From Pseudochrobactrum asaccharolyticum (GTDB lineage Bacteria; Pseudomonadota; Alphaproteobacteria; Rhizobiales; Rhizobiaceae): DNA of 64,000 nucleotides. This document shows, in pieces, positions 1 to 8,571 of this stretch. The stretch's first letter is position 1. The number at the start of each line of letters is the position of its first letter. A program made the translations under genes and the position numbers. Under the pieces are notes generated by a model. The model did not search any database. It had not been told where the DNA came from and saw only the letters and a list, made by a program, of their open reading frames with translations. The stretch spans positions 1 through 64,000 of the forward strand of contig NZ_QNRH01000009.1 in assembly GCF_003314995.1 (NCBI RefSeq), written 5' to 3'.

Positions 1-12
1 CCCGTTCGGCCT

Positions 13-35
13 GAAATCGATAATCAATCGATTTC
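13..35. repeat. short perfect hairpin upstream of the tRNA
   Basis: Nine-base perfect arms (gaaatcgat / atcgatttc) with a five-base loop. A second small hairpin (tcaggc-tac-gcctga) lies at 54-68. Neither has a T-run, so they are not clear terminators. They fill the space before the tRNA gene, and no coding sequence was seen in 1-103. Confidence 0.4.
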
Positions 36-103
36 TATACGGCCTCACCTCATCAGGCTACGCCTGACTTCGCTCCCGGGCAGCAAGGCTCGACAATACT
101 TGA

Positions 104-180
<77 letters not shown>

Positions 181-214
181 AAATCACAAAAAAATTACAT
201 ATGATTACATAAAA

Positions 215-858
215 GGGTGTTTGTTAAGTTAAGTGTGTGATGTCGAGTCTGATACATGGTCACGAACCGTTGCAACGCTCCCGCTTTCAAACGGCAAGTG
301 GCTATTCTCAGCTCTGTTATTGAGGCCTTTGTACGACCAATGAACGAGGCTGAGAGCTACATTCGCCTTTGCGGCACCATAGGAGCGCAGTTTATCGTTG
401 ACGATCCGTTTTGGAGCAAAGCCATTGCGCTTCATCAATGCTATAAGCAGTCGCTTAGCAGCCTTCTTGTCACGCCGCTTTTGCAGTATTTCTTCGAGAA
501 CAGTGCCGCGTTGATCGACTGCGCGCCAAAGCCAGAACTTGGTTTCAGCACATTTCACCACGACTTCGTCCAGATACCAAACATCGCCGGGGCGAACTTG
601 TCGCCGTCGTAGATTACGAGCACTCTGCGGTCCAAACTTTGCGATCCAGTGCCCGATAGTCGTACATCCCACGCTCGAGCAGCATTTCTTTAACTTCACG
701 CAGGCTCAGGTTGAACCGCAGGTAAAGCCAAACGGCGTGAACAATGATTGCGGTGCGAAACGGTGATGCTTGAAATTGATAACTGGTATTTGCATCATCG
801 AAATTTACGATCAACCCAGCACGCAGGTAACCGCGAACCGCTTAAAGTGAAAACACCC
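215..858 (-). mobile_element. IS6-family insertion sequence, decayed copy 1
   Basis: The right end at 858 carries, read on the minus strand, gggtgttttcactttaagcg. A matching but imperfect end (gggtgtttgttaagttaag) starts at 215. The element encodes an IS6-type DDE transposase on the minus strand that is broken by several indels. The transposase-start end faces the CDPS islet. A related partial copy lies in the opposite orientation at 4345, so the two copies bracket 859-4344. No convincing target-site duplication is visible (acataaaa on the left, taatatgc on the right), consistent with later rearrangement. Confidence 0.8.
229..814 (-). pseudogene. IS6-family transposase, frameshifted
   Basis: The N-terminal part (starting near 814) contains VWLYLRFNLSLREVKEMLLERG, the usual IS6 helix-turn-helix region. 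After a frameshift near 690 the catalytic core continues with IGHWIAKFGPQ, DVWYLDEVVVK (first Asp), LWRAVDQ, the region with VNDKLRSYGAA (second Asp) and NNRAENSH (Glu). After NSHLPF the frame shifts again, and the expected RKRER-type C-terminus is found only by changing frame. The enzyme cannot be made intact, so mobility would need a helper in trans. Confidence 0.85.
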
Positions 859-896
859 TAATATGCCTGGAATAGCGGCTTACATACCCAATAACG

Positions 897-2292
897 CTAT
901 TTTTCTTCCTCAGATGAGTTTGAAGACATAATATTCATCGCTCTATTGTTTAACGCAATATACATAAGTAAAGATACAATTCCTATAAAAATGGATATAT
1001 AAAATAGCAATTGATAGGAACTATTTATATTGATGTAGCTGTGGGTAACATAAATAATCAAAAATCCTGCTAGCAAACCTCCGAATACACCACCAAGCTG
1101 CTGTATTATTCTGGTTATGGCACTTGTATCATGTATATATTCCTTTTCTGAATATTCAAATGGCGCCGCTAGAACTGAAATCGTTGCTATCCCCAAACCA
1201 GATCCACGAATTATGAAACCGATACATTCAAGGAACGTTCCTTCTTTCTGTATTATAATTATGCTAAATGCGGATACAAAAATACTTATAGATATTACTA
1301 AAAAAGAATTATAGTATTTTAAATTATAATATATAATTCTCCGCGCTAACCATGCTCCTATGCCCTGTAAGCCAAGCAGTATTCCTATATATATTGTTGA
1401 GTACCCCCCCTTCGATTGACTTAATCAGTGGAAAATATATTAGAAAACTGTAAAATATAAATGACGTAAGCAATCCCATAACTAAAGAAGATGAGTATTC
1501 AATTTTTTTGAATTGCGATAAATTCAAAAGATGATTGGTAGATTTGTTATTAAATATTATAGATACTATAAGGATTAATATTCCAGATAATAATAATACA
1601 AAATAGCAGTAAGATTCGCCATTAACTGAGATAATATTATTTATTGATAATGGTATTAAAATTAAAGACGAAAAAAATAACAAGAATAATGGTATATTTA
1701 CACTCAGGGAAATTTTTTCTGTTTTCGGAAAAAATTTAGTTCCGACAATCATTGAAATAATCACTAGGGGGGCATTTATAAAAAACGCCAGTCTCCAATT
1801 TAAACTCTCAGTAAGAATAGCTCCCAGCAATGGTCCCAAAGCTGGTGCAAACACAGCAGGGATAGCAATTAACGCCATTACTGATTTCAAGCGTTGCTTG
1901 CCAAACTGAATCGCCAACGCAGACTGCCCTAGCGGTAATAGCACCCCAGCACCAAGCCCTTGGAGACAACGTGATGCGATCAATGAAACCATATTGAGAG
2001 ATAACCCAACAAGCACTGAGCCTGAAAGAAAGATGAGCATGGCGTAAACCCATGCATTCTTTAATCCTTGAGTTTTGCTTATGACAGATGAGAGCAGTAT
2101 GCCTCCTGAGCAAGCCAGCATATAAGAGGTGATAGCCCACTGCATTTGTGTTATTGATGCGCTGATATCTTTTGATATACTAATAAGTAGAACATTGATT
2201 ATACTTGCATCAATAAGAGGTAGAATACTGGATAGCATAAGTGCAAATATAAGTTTTTTCTCGCTATTGGTGTAAATTGTAGGGTGATCCAT
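897..2292 (-). pseudogene. DHA2-type MFS exporter, interrupted at a G7 run
   Basis: Third gene of the CDPS operon. Its ATG at 2292 lies one base past the P450 stop, with an AGAGGG Shine-Dalgarno inside the P450 gene, so translation is probably coupled. The first part (about 300 residues) is a drug:H+ antiporter-2 type permease with hydrophobic helices, WAITSYMLA, CLQGLGAG and a motif-C-like ALGPLLGA. The frame breaks at 1404-1410, seven consecutive G on the coding strand. Reading six G restores an open frame down to 897 and gives about 464 residues, the normal length for a 14-TM DHA2 protein, ending in an acidic SSEEEK tail. By analogy with YvmA of Bacillus it would export the cyclodipeptide product. 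It could be a true pseudogene, phase-variable or a sequencing error. Confidence 0.8.
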
Positions 2293-2293
2293 A

Positions 2294-3475
2294 TCAAACC
2301 CTCTTAAGATAATATTCAATTGCACCACGCGTATAAACGCCATCGAATTTGGGTGGCTCGGCTTCTACATAAGAGTTAATGATGGGGACTAACTTTTCAA
2401 GCGCAATGCTTAATTGCATATTTGCAAACTGGGCGCCGATGCAAACATGCATCCCCGCTCCATACGAAAGGTGACTTTTGTAGCTTCTGTAGGGGGCAAA
2501 AACAGAAGGAGAAATAAAATATTTTTCGTCTCTATTTGCAGAAGGTATCAGAGAATATATTAGTTCTCCAGCTCTAAAATTTACTCCTCCAATACAACTA
2601 TCAACTTCAATTAACCTTGGTATAAGATGCACGGGAGGTGTTAACCTCAAACATTCTTGAATTATAAGATTATGAGAACAACTTCCGTCTAATAATTTAT
2701 CGGTATAATTTTTATCCCTATATAAATGATAGATACAATTAGCCAAAACTTTATCGACAGGCTCAGATGCGGCTAATAATATATTTAAAGTCAGCGCTAC
2801 AATATCACTATCATTTATTATATTATTATACTCACTATCTTTTAATATAAATGAAATAATATCAGATTTTAGAGATATTTTTCTTTCATCTATCAATTTC
2901 AAAATAGCAGATTCAAGTTCCTCCGCTGATAACAAAGACGATTTTTGGGTGCCTTCCGATAGATTAAAACCAATTGCGAATTTCAAAATATTTTTAAGTC
3001 TTACATGGAACCAGTCAAATTGCGAATGATCTATTCCAATTATTTCAAATGTAGAAAGAATAGCAAATTTATTACCTAACTCTGCAATGAAATTAAATTT
3101 GTCTTTACCTGACAAATCAATAATTAATGAATCAAATATTTCTATAAGTTTTGGTTTATAATAATACTTGAGGATATTACCAGTAAATTGTTGTAATATA
3201 ATATGCCTTTTTATTCTATGCTCTTCCCCTTCCATCTGAGCCAATACCTTACCTTTCATAATTGGCTCTGCCCGTTCTGCTAACGGTTTGGTCGTATAAA
3301 TATTGTGATTTTTTAAAATATGCCTAACAGCGTCATAACTAATTGCCAAATGAGAATTTAGTGTCTCATCAAAAATAACGTCTTCTGATTTATTTAAATT
3401 ATCAATTAATACATATGGATTTACATTATATATATCTGATAAAATCCCGGGGAAATGACTTTTCTCAATAAACAT
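2294..3475 (-). CDS. cypX: cytochrome P450, CypX-like cyclodipeptide oxidase
   Basis: A 393-residue P450, close to the roughly 405 of Bacillus CypX, which oxidises cyclo(Leu-Leu) to pulcherriminic acid. Recognisable features are TTKPLAERAEPIMKG and LAQMEGEEH near residues 60-85; an I-helix LLAASEPVDK that lacks the usual acid-alcohol pair, as CypX also does (AATEPADK); the ExxR motif ECLR followed by PPVHLIPR; and a heme loop YGAGMHVCIG with the cysteine ligand, where the usual Phe is Tyr. A good Shine-Dalgarno (AAGGA) precedes the ATG. The gene follows the CDPS gene by 38 bases and touches the exporter. Its DNA is very AT-rich compared with genes at 5-8 kb, which suggests transfer. A redox partner is not encoded nearby. 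The family assignment is strong; the exact substrate is inferred. Confidence 0.88.
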   Translation of the reverse strand: MFIEKSHFPGILSDIYNVNPYVLIDNLNKSEDVIFDETLNSHLAISYDAVRHILKNHNIYTTKPLAERAEPIMKGKVLAQMEGEEHRIKRHIILQQFTGNILKYYYKPKLIEIFDSLIIDLSGKDKFNFIAELGNKFAILSTFEIIGIDHSQFDWFHVRLKNILKFAIGFNLSEGTQKSSLLSAEELESAILKLIDERKISLKSDIISFILKDSEYNNIINDSDIVALTLNILLAASEPVDKVLANCIYHLYRDKNYTDKLLDGSCSHNLIIQECLRLTPPVHLIPRLIEVDSCIGGVNFRAGELIYSLIPSANRDEKYFISPSVFAPYRSYKSHLSYGAGMHVCIGAQFANMQLSIALEKLVPIINSYVEAEPPKFDGVYTRGAIEYYLKRV

Positions 3476-3513
3476 AGGTTGATCCTTTTTCTTAGAATTT
3501 TATAATAAATATA

Positions 3514-4149
3514 TCACCCATGATCTTTAATAATAATTTTTGTTTTTGAGTAAGGATTTAATAAAATATTGCCACTATATATGTATTCTACTATAGGCCA
3601 AGTGCAATAGTATGATACGTGAATAATATCGTTAGTTTTTATTAAGGTGGAGGGTGCTATAATAAATGGCAATTCTCTTAATATATAATTTGTTGCAACA
3701 TTTAATTTATCTTCATCAATTGTATTTTTGCTAAATGTCGCGTTTTTCCTCTGGAGAATTGCTTTGTATGATTGCTCTTTACATATAGAACAAAATAATT
3801 CGTCATTGTTAAATAAATAATTTACTTTTTCATACAAATAATCATATATAGCAATATTATAAAAATCGGAAAATTTTAAAACTTTATCACAATATAATGA
3901 ACTTTCATTATTTTTTAGAAAGCAATTTACCGCTCGCTCAGTACGGTAAAACTCTTTTCTTGATTTCTTTCTAGCTTTATTAACATCATCACCACATCCC
4001 ATTAATAGATATTTAGCTTCTTCATAAGGATGCAATACATCTACACATTCATAATTCTCAAACCCCCATTTTAACATTCTGGTTAGATAAAATTCATTGA
4101 ATTTTGAGTTGAATGGGCTAATACCAAATAAAACGTGTGATTTTTTCAT
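3514..4149 (-). CDS. cyclodipeptide synthase (YvmC/AlbC family)
   Basis: About 211 residues (216 if ATG 4164 is used; 4149 has a weak GAG at better spacing). The family uses two aminoacyl-tRNAs to make a diketopiperazine. The N-terminus reads HVLFGISPFNSKF, matching the YvmC motif GISPFNS whose first Ser is the nucleophile that carries the aminoacyl group. LKWGFENYECVDVL and EAKYLLMGCG follow, then a basic helix (KARKKSRKEFYR) of the kind that contacts tRNA. NYILRELPF supplies the conserved Tyr and, four residues later, the catalytic Glu. SYYCTWPI near residue 185 aligns with the AYHRPW segment of YvmC. It is somewhat shorter than YvmC (about 248), mainly at the ends. Next to a CypX-like P450, cyclo(Leu-Leu) is the likely product; this is inference. 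Confidence 0.85.
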   Translation of the reverse strand: MKKSHVLFGISPFNSKFNEFYLTRMLKWGFENYECVDVLHPYEEAKYLLMGCGDDVNKARKKSRKEFYRTERAVNCFLKNNESSLYCDKVLKFSDFYNIAIYDYLYEKVNYLFNNDELFCSICKEQSYKAILQRKNATFSKNTIDEDKLNVATNYILRELPFIIAPSTLIKTNDIIHVSYYCTWPIVEYIYSGNILLNPYSKTKIIIKDHG

Positions 4150-4344
4150 TTTTATTACTCGCATAGTAACGATTAATTCAAATCACAATAAAATTGTAAT
4201 CTCGCTTTAATACAAATGAATGAAAATGCAAAATTATAAACACAAATAATCAATATTGAATCTAAATTGTTGATTATTATATTTCATTATATACGAATAT
4301 AACACATAAATTTAATTCAGATAATAACAATATATAGTGTAAAG
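4150..4344 (-). promoter_or_regulatory. AT-rich promoter region of the CDPS operon
   Basis: This stretch between the CDPS start and IS6 copy 2 is extremely AT-rich and must hold the operon promoter unless the IS supplies one. It contains an inverted repeat aataatcaa (4245-4253) / ttgattatt (4270-4278) with a 16-base spacer. That could bind a regulator or simply reflect base composition. No regulator gene such as the MarR-type YvmB of Bacillus is present between the IS copies, and I see no clear Fur box. Confidence 0.4.
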
Positions 4345-4557
4345 AGGTGTTTTCACTTTAAGCGGTTTGCGGTTACCTGCGTGCTGGTTTGATCGTAAAT
4401 TTCGATGATGCAAACACCAGTTATCATTTTCAAGCGCCACCGTTTTGCACCGCAAATCATTGCTTACGTCGTTTGGCTTTACCTGCGGTTCAACCTGAGT
4501 CTACGTGAAGTTAAAGAAATGCTGCTCGAGCGTGGGATGTGCGTTTGCTATGAGACA
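4345..4557 (+). mobile_element. IS6-family insertion sequence, truncated copy 2
   Basis: The end ggtgttttcactttaagcgg and the next roughly 200 bases are nearly identical to the inward end of copy 1 but point the other way. The encoded N-terminal fragment (ATG at 4405) includes VWLYLRFNLSLREVKEMLLERG and then CYET, after which similarity stops at about 4557. The DDE core is missing. The cut lies only about 35 bases from the stop codon of the neighbouring doxX-like gene, so the element was deleted up to that gene. Confidence 0.8.
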
Positions 4558-4592
4558 TGGAAAGCAGACAGCCGACGTCTCTCACGGATATC

Positions 4593-5015
4593 TTAGACCG
4601 GTGTTATTCCGGAGTTCATCCAGAAAATCATGATGAGAAGCAGCAGTCCGCCCACCAAGGAGATATGCTCAAGAACGAAATGAAGTTCTTGTGTTCGTCG
4701 AGGCTCGGAGCATCTCCAAAACGCATGACCAAATGGAATTGTGAGAAGAGTGAATATAGAAAGAGCGCCTGCACCATACCACCCCCACTGATTGAAATCC
4801 GTGATAATCAAAAATGAAGCAACACCCTGAAGAACAATCGCTCCTGCTGCAACAAAACGCGGACAGGGTAGACCAACCCTTTGTACTGCACCTGCAAAAG
4901 CATTGAAATTTATTAACCCGAGAAAGACCTCTGACCAAAATAATGTTGTAATCATGATCCGTACAAAGAGGAACATGAGCGGACTATCCGCAATTGAGTG
5001 AGCAATGCTCGACAT
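4593..5015 (-). CDS. DoxX family membrane protein
   Basis: 140 residues with four hydrophobic segments: about 15-35 (MFLFVRIMITTLFWSEVFLGL), 58-75 (AAGAIVLQGVASFLII), 80-100 (WGWYGAGALSIFTLLTIPFGHAFW) and 115-133. The FGHAFW motif and overall pattern are typical of DoxX/DoxD-like proteins, small inner-membrane proteins often linked to respiration or redox stress. The sequence appears complete, and base composition is closer to the host than to the CDPS islet. No operon partner is obvious, since pdhA stops about 195 bases upstream. Confidence 0.75.
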   Translation of the reverse strand: MSSIAHSIADSPLMFLFVRIMITTLFWSEVFLGLINFNAFAGAVQRVGLPCPRFVAAGAIVLQGVASFLIITDFNQWGWYGAGALSIFTLLTIPFGHAFWRCSEPRRTQELHFVLEHISLVGGLLLLIMIFWMNSGITPV

Positions 5016-5209
5016 AACTTTTCACCATATAATATGAGTGATTTCGTGTGGTGCAGTTTAAGGCGTGCGGCTCGTGTTTTGTTCTTCTTTTAGAGCCACA
5101 TACGATATCCGTATGGCCTCTGCTGATTGATATCTAAGAGGTCGACATCGACACGGCAGAGACCAGTCTTAAGACTGCTTCTTGCAGAGAAATATCCGGT
5201 TTCGCGTCA

Positions 5210-6199
5210 TCACGCATAAACATCCGTATAAAGTTGTGCCGGATCGGGCAGGGGCGCAGATTTGGCGAAGGTAACTGCCTCCGCGACAATTTCTTTGACC
5301 TCGTTTTCGATCAGTTTAAGGTCATCTTCGGTTGCATGTCCGTGTTCGAGAATACGAGCGCGCGAACGGTCAATGGGATCGTTCGCGTTCTTGACCTTTT
5401 GCACTTCATCACGTGAGCGATATTTTGCCGGATCTGACATTGAATGTCCCCGATAACGGTAGGTAAGCATTTCGAGGATGAATGGCCCTTTGCCTGCTCT
5501 TGCATGTTCGACGGCGCGCAGGCCGGCGGCGCGTACGGCCCGTACATCCATAGCATCGACCTGCTCGCCGGGGATGTTAAACGATAAGCCGCGCTGCGAG
5601 AGATTCAGGTTAGCCGACGCCCGCTCAACACTGGTGCCCATGCCATAGTGGTTATTCTCGATGATATAGACAACCGGCAGATCCCAGATCTTGGCCATGT
5701 TGAAACTTTCATAGACCTGCCCCTGGTTGGAGGCACCGTCGCCGAAATAGGTCAGGCAGACACGATCATTGCCACGATATTTGTTGGCGAATGCGAGCCC
5801 CGTTCCGATGGAGACTTGCGCCCCGACAATGCCATGTCCGCCGAAGAAACCTTTTTCAGGCGCGAACATATGCATGGATCCGCCCTTACCTTTCGATATC
5901 CCATCCATGCGTCCGGTGAGTTCGGCCAGCACAGCCTTCGGGTCCATGCCCGTCATTAGTGCATGACCGTGATCGCGATAGGCAGTGATGACCTGATCAC
6001 CTTCACCGATTGTCATCTGCATTCCGACAACGACAGCTTCCTGTCCTATATATAGGTGGCAGAAACCTGCAATCAGTCCTTCGCCATACATCTGCCCGCA
6101 ACGTTCCTCGAAGCGACGGATCAATAGCATGTCGCGGAAGGCTTTCAGTTCTTCGTCTTTGCTGAAGACGAAATCGGTGTCAGCATTGTGCTTGGCCAT
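5210..6199 (-). CDS. pdhA: pyruvate dehydrogenase E1 alpha subunit (orphan copy)
   Basis: Thiamine-diphosphate-dependent E1 alpha chain. The start MAKHNADTDF at 6199 has an AGGAAC Shine-Dalgarno. The N-terminal FVFSKDEELKAFRDMLLIRRFEE, the HLYIGQEA segment, GKGGSMHMF, the TPP motif GDGASNQG...NN (IIENNHYGMG) and the loop RYRGHSMSDPAKYRS are all present. The length (329) fits alphaproteobacterial PdhA without its Ala/Lys-rich N-terminal extension. The E1 beta, E2 and E3 genes that normally follow pdhA are absent, so this is an extra copy that either needs a beta subunit from elsewhere or is a relic. Only about 40 bases separate it from the SMR gene, suggesting co-transcription. Confidence 0.9.
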   Translation of the reverse strand: MAKHNADTDFVFSKDEELKAFRDMLLIRRFEERCGQMYGEGLIAGFCHLYIGQEAVVVGMQMTIGEGDQVITAYRDHGHALMTGMDPKAVLAELTGRMDGISKGKGGSMHMFAPEKGFFGGHGIVGAQVSIGTGLAFANKYRGNDRVCLTYFGDGASNQGQVYESFNMAKIWDLPVVYIIENNHYGMGTSVERASANLNLSQRGLSFNIPGEQVDAMDVRAVRAAGLRAVEHARAGKGPFILEMLTYRYRGHSMSDPAKYRSRDEVQKVKNANDPIDRSRARILEHGHATEDDLKLIENEVKEIVAEAVTFAKSAPLPDPAQLYTDVYA

Positions 6200-6240
6200 G
6201 GTTGTTCCTTTAATTTCAAATGAGCAGAGAGCACCAAGGC

Positions 6241-6558
6241 TCAACTGCTCGTCAGTTTGAGACCGACGATCCCGCTAAGCGTGACCGAGATCCAAAAGAG
6301 GCGGACGAAGGTTGCCGGTTCGCGGAAGACCACAATGCCGACGACGATCGAGCCGATGGCGCCGATGCCCGTCCAGACCGCATAGGCCGTGCCGAGCGGC
6401 AGCACCTGAAGTGCTTTTCCAAGCGCGTAGATGAATGTGGCGAGTAGGATGAATGACAAGATCGACCACGATAACCGGCTGTAGCCGTCTGCCATCTTCA
6501 CACATATGGCCCACGCGACATCCAGCAGGCCGGAGACGATGAGAAGTGTCCATGCCAT
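6241..6558 (-). CDS. SMR-family small exporter (SugE/Gdx type)
   Basis: 105 residues with four membrane helices, beginning MAWTLLIVSGLLDVAWA. The motif LPLGTAYAVWTGIGAIGS is diagnostic of the SugE/Gdx branch (guanidinium or quaternary-ammonium exporters) of the small multidrug resistance family. The membrane-embedded acidic residue in helix 1, normally Glu in GLLEVxWA, is Asp here. That residue couples substrate and proton binding, so transport properties may differ. The gene precedes pdhA in the same direction. The start at 6558 was chosen because it matches the family N-terminus. Confidence 0.85.
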   Translation of the reverse strand: MAWTLLIVSGLLDVAWAICVKMADGYSRLSWSILSFILLATFIYALGKALQVLPLGTAYAVWTGIGAIGSIVVGIVVFREPATFVRLFWISVTLSGIVGLKLTSS

Positions 6559-6944
6559 CGTTGTTTCCACTCCTGTGTCCATTCTCTCAGCTGTTCATTT
6601 CGTCATGCCTGGCAAACACGAAATGCACTGGCCTGACACAAGGGGCGATGATAGGAACCCTTGCGCGAATTGCGCGCTGTATTTTGGCAAGCGGGATTTT
6701 CCGATCGGCAATCCTGCCGTCAGACAGGGCAGGATGTCATCCGTTCATCGTTGTCACGACGAAACAGTTGCATAGCAGCACGATCACAGGACTGGTCAGG
6801 CTTGCAATCTGGCAAAAATTTTTTGCCGAATTGCAACGCCGGCAGGCGGGATTTACGTCTATTGTAAAAAGCCGGATTACTCTGTCCGGGGAATTTTGTG
6901 TTATTGCTATTTCCAATTAGCAAGAGAAAATATTAAAATGTGCT

Positions 6945-7886
6945 ATGTATTTGCAGAATGGAAAGAACGTGAGCGACTGGAATGAATTCAAAATTGTTCT
7001 GGCGGTTGCACGTGCCGGCTCGTTGGCCGGAGCGGCGAAGGATTTGGGACATGACCATTCGACGATCTTCCGGTGGCTGAACGCGCTTGAGAAGCGGAAG
7101 GCCGTTCAGCTTTTCGACCGGACTTCCGGCCAGTATGTCCCCACTGATGCCGGCGCTCAGATGGTCTTGGCGGCGGAGCGGATGGAAGCTGAAGCACTGG
7201 CGCTTGATCGATCAATTACAGGTCAGGACACACGGCTTTCGGGCAAGCTCAAGGTCACCTCATCTGAGACGCTAGCCTATCGGATCCTGAACGAGGTTCT
7301 GGCAAGTTTCCGTCATGAGCATGGTGGTATCGAGATTGAATTGCTCGTTGATAACCGGCAGCTTGATCTCCTGCGACGTGAGGCCGATATAGCGATCCGT
7401 GCTACGCGGCCACATGAAGGCGAGCTGTTCGGCCGCAAGATCGCATCGACGCCGTGGACTTTTTACGGCAGCAGCATCTATCTGTCTGAGCATGGCAGCC
7501 CGACCGACCTTGCTTCCCTTTCAGGACATGCCGTCATCGGTTGGGATAGCGGTGCTGTCGCGGCGGCATCCGAGTGGTTGACGAAAAACATATCGCCCCA
7601 TGCCTTTTCCTATCGTACCAGCAGCCTCATTAACCAGCTCATGGCGGTGAAGGCCGGTTTGGGGGTGGCGCTTCTGCCTTGCTATCTCGGCGACCAGGAG
7701 TCCGATATCGAGCGGATTCTGGAGCCGCTTGATGAACTGACCAGAGAGTTGTGGCTAATTACACATAAGGATTTGCGTAACACGGCACGCGTGCGGGCGT
7801 TCTTTGATCATGTCGGCGGTGGATTGCTGGCACGACGGTCGCTTCTGGAAGGCGATCTGTCGGGGACATTCGAAGAGATGGATTGA
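6945..7886 (+). CDS. LysR family transcriptional regulator
   Basis: 313 residues. The N-terminal winged helix spans about 12-70 (FKIVLAVARAGSLAGAAKDLGHDHSTIFRWLNALE), followed by a LysR substrate-binding domain (KLKVTSSETLAYRIL onwards, with DIAIRATRP and LGVALLPCYLG). The HDHSTIFRW recognition helix is typical of the AmpR/GcvA-like branch. It is divergent from the SMR-pdhA pair and convergent with the GST gene. An internal GTG at 6969 (VSDWNEF) would give the more usual LysR N-terminus. The target is unknown; the divergent SMR promoter is the simplest guess. Confidence 0.9.
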   Translation: MYLQNGKNVSDWNEFKIVLAVARAGSLAGAAKDLGHDHSTIFRWLNALEKRKAVQLFDRTSGQYVPTDAGAQMVLAAERMEAEALALDRSITGQDTRLSGKLKVTSSETLAYRILNEVLASFRHEHGGIEIELLVDNRQLDLLRREADIAIRATRPHEGELFGRKIASTPWTFYGSSIYLSEHGSPTDLASLSGHAVIGWDSGAVAAASEWLTKNISPHAFSYRTSSLINQLMAVKAGLGVALLPCYLGDQESDIERILEPLDELTRELWLITHKDLRNTARVRAFFDHVGGGLLARRSLLEGDLSGTFEEMD

Positions 7887-7908
7887 TCGCGCTCCTATTG
7901 GATGGATA

Positions 7909-8526
7909 TTATTTGATCAGACCTTCCGCTATGAGCGTGTCCCGTACACTCTTGCGCTCCGCGATTTTCGACTGATAGTGTGCCAGATTGGGCCACGCTG
8001 CCAGATCAATATCCCGGCCTTTCGACCAGTTCACGATGGTAAAGCAATATGCATCGGCAATGGTGAAGCGATCGCCCACGAGATAGTTGTGGTTGGCCAG
8101 ATAGTTGTCGAGCAGGTGGAAACGCTCGTGAATCCTTTGCTTCGCAACTTCGGTTGCCTGTTCACCATATTCGGGATGAAACAACCAAGGGCTGAATGTT
8201 TTGTGCAATTCTGAACTGATAAAGGTCAGCCATTCGTGCATCCGGTAGCGGTTGAAGCTACCCTGCGGGGGCATCAATCCCGCTTCCGGTTTCTGATCGG
8301 CCAGATAGATCAGGATGGCAACACCTTCGGTCAGCACTTGGCCATTGTCGAGTTCAAGGATCGGGACGACACCCTTCGGACTGACATCCTTGAGATCTCG
8401 GCCATCTTCGACGCGGTGCGGTACGCTGCGAATATCGACCTTGATCAGATCGAGAGCAATATCAGCCTCGGTTGCAGTGATGTGGGCGGCCATTGAGCAG
8501 ACACCCGGCGCATAATAGAGTTTCAT
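7909..8526 (-). CDS. gst: beta-class glutathione S-transferase
   Basis: 205 residues from MKLYYAPGVCSMAAHI. The Cys at position 10 is the hallmark of bacterial beta-class GSTs. The thioredoxin-fold domain includes SPKGVVPILELDNGQVLTEG (cis-Pro and the glutathione-binding Glu), and the C-terminal helical domain carries LVGDRFTIADAYCFTIVNW. It conjugates or reduces with glutathione in the cytoplasm. An upstream in-frame extension to 8571 lacks family similarity and was not used. The 3' end is convergent with the LysR gene. Confidence 0.9.
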   Translation of the reverse strand: MKLYYAPGVCSMAAHITATEADIALDLIKVDIRSVPHRVEDGRDLKDVSPKGVVPILELDNGQVLTEGVAILIYLADQKPEAGLMPPQGSFNRYRMHEWLTFISSELHKTFSPWLFHPEYGEQATEVAKQRIHERFHLLDNYLANHNYLVGDRFTIADAYCFTIVNWSKGRDIDLAAWPNLAHYQSKIAERKSVRDTLIAEGLIK

Positions 8527-8571
8527 TCCAGACTCCCTGCCTCTTATTGTATAAGAAACAGAATAACGCAT

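Noticed and set aside
4245-4278. Fur or specific regulator box before the CDPS gene
   Set aside because: The inverted repeat has a 16-base spacer and is in DNA so AT-rich that chance is likely; it does not match the Fur consensus well.
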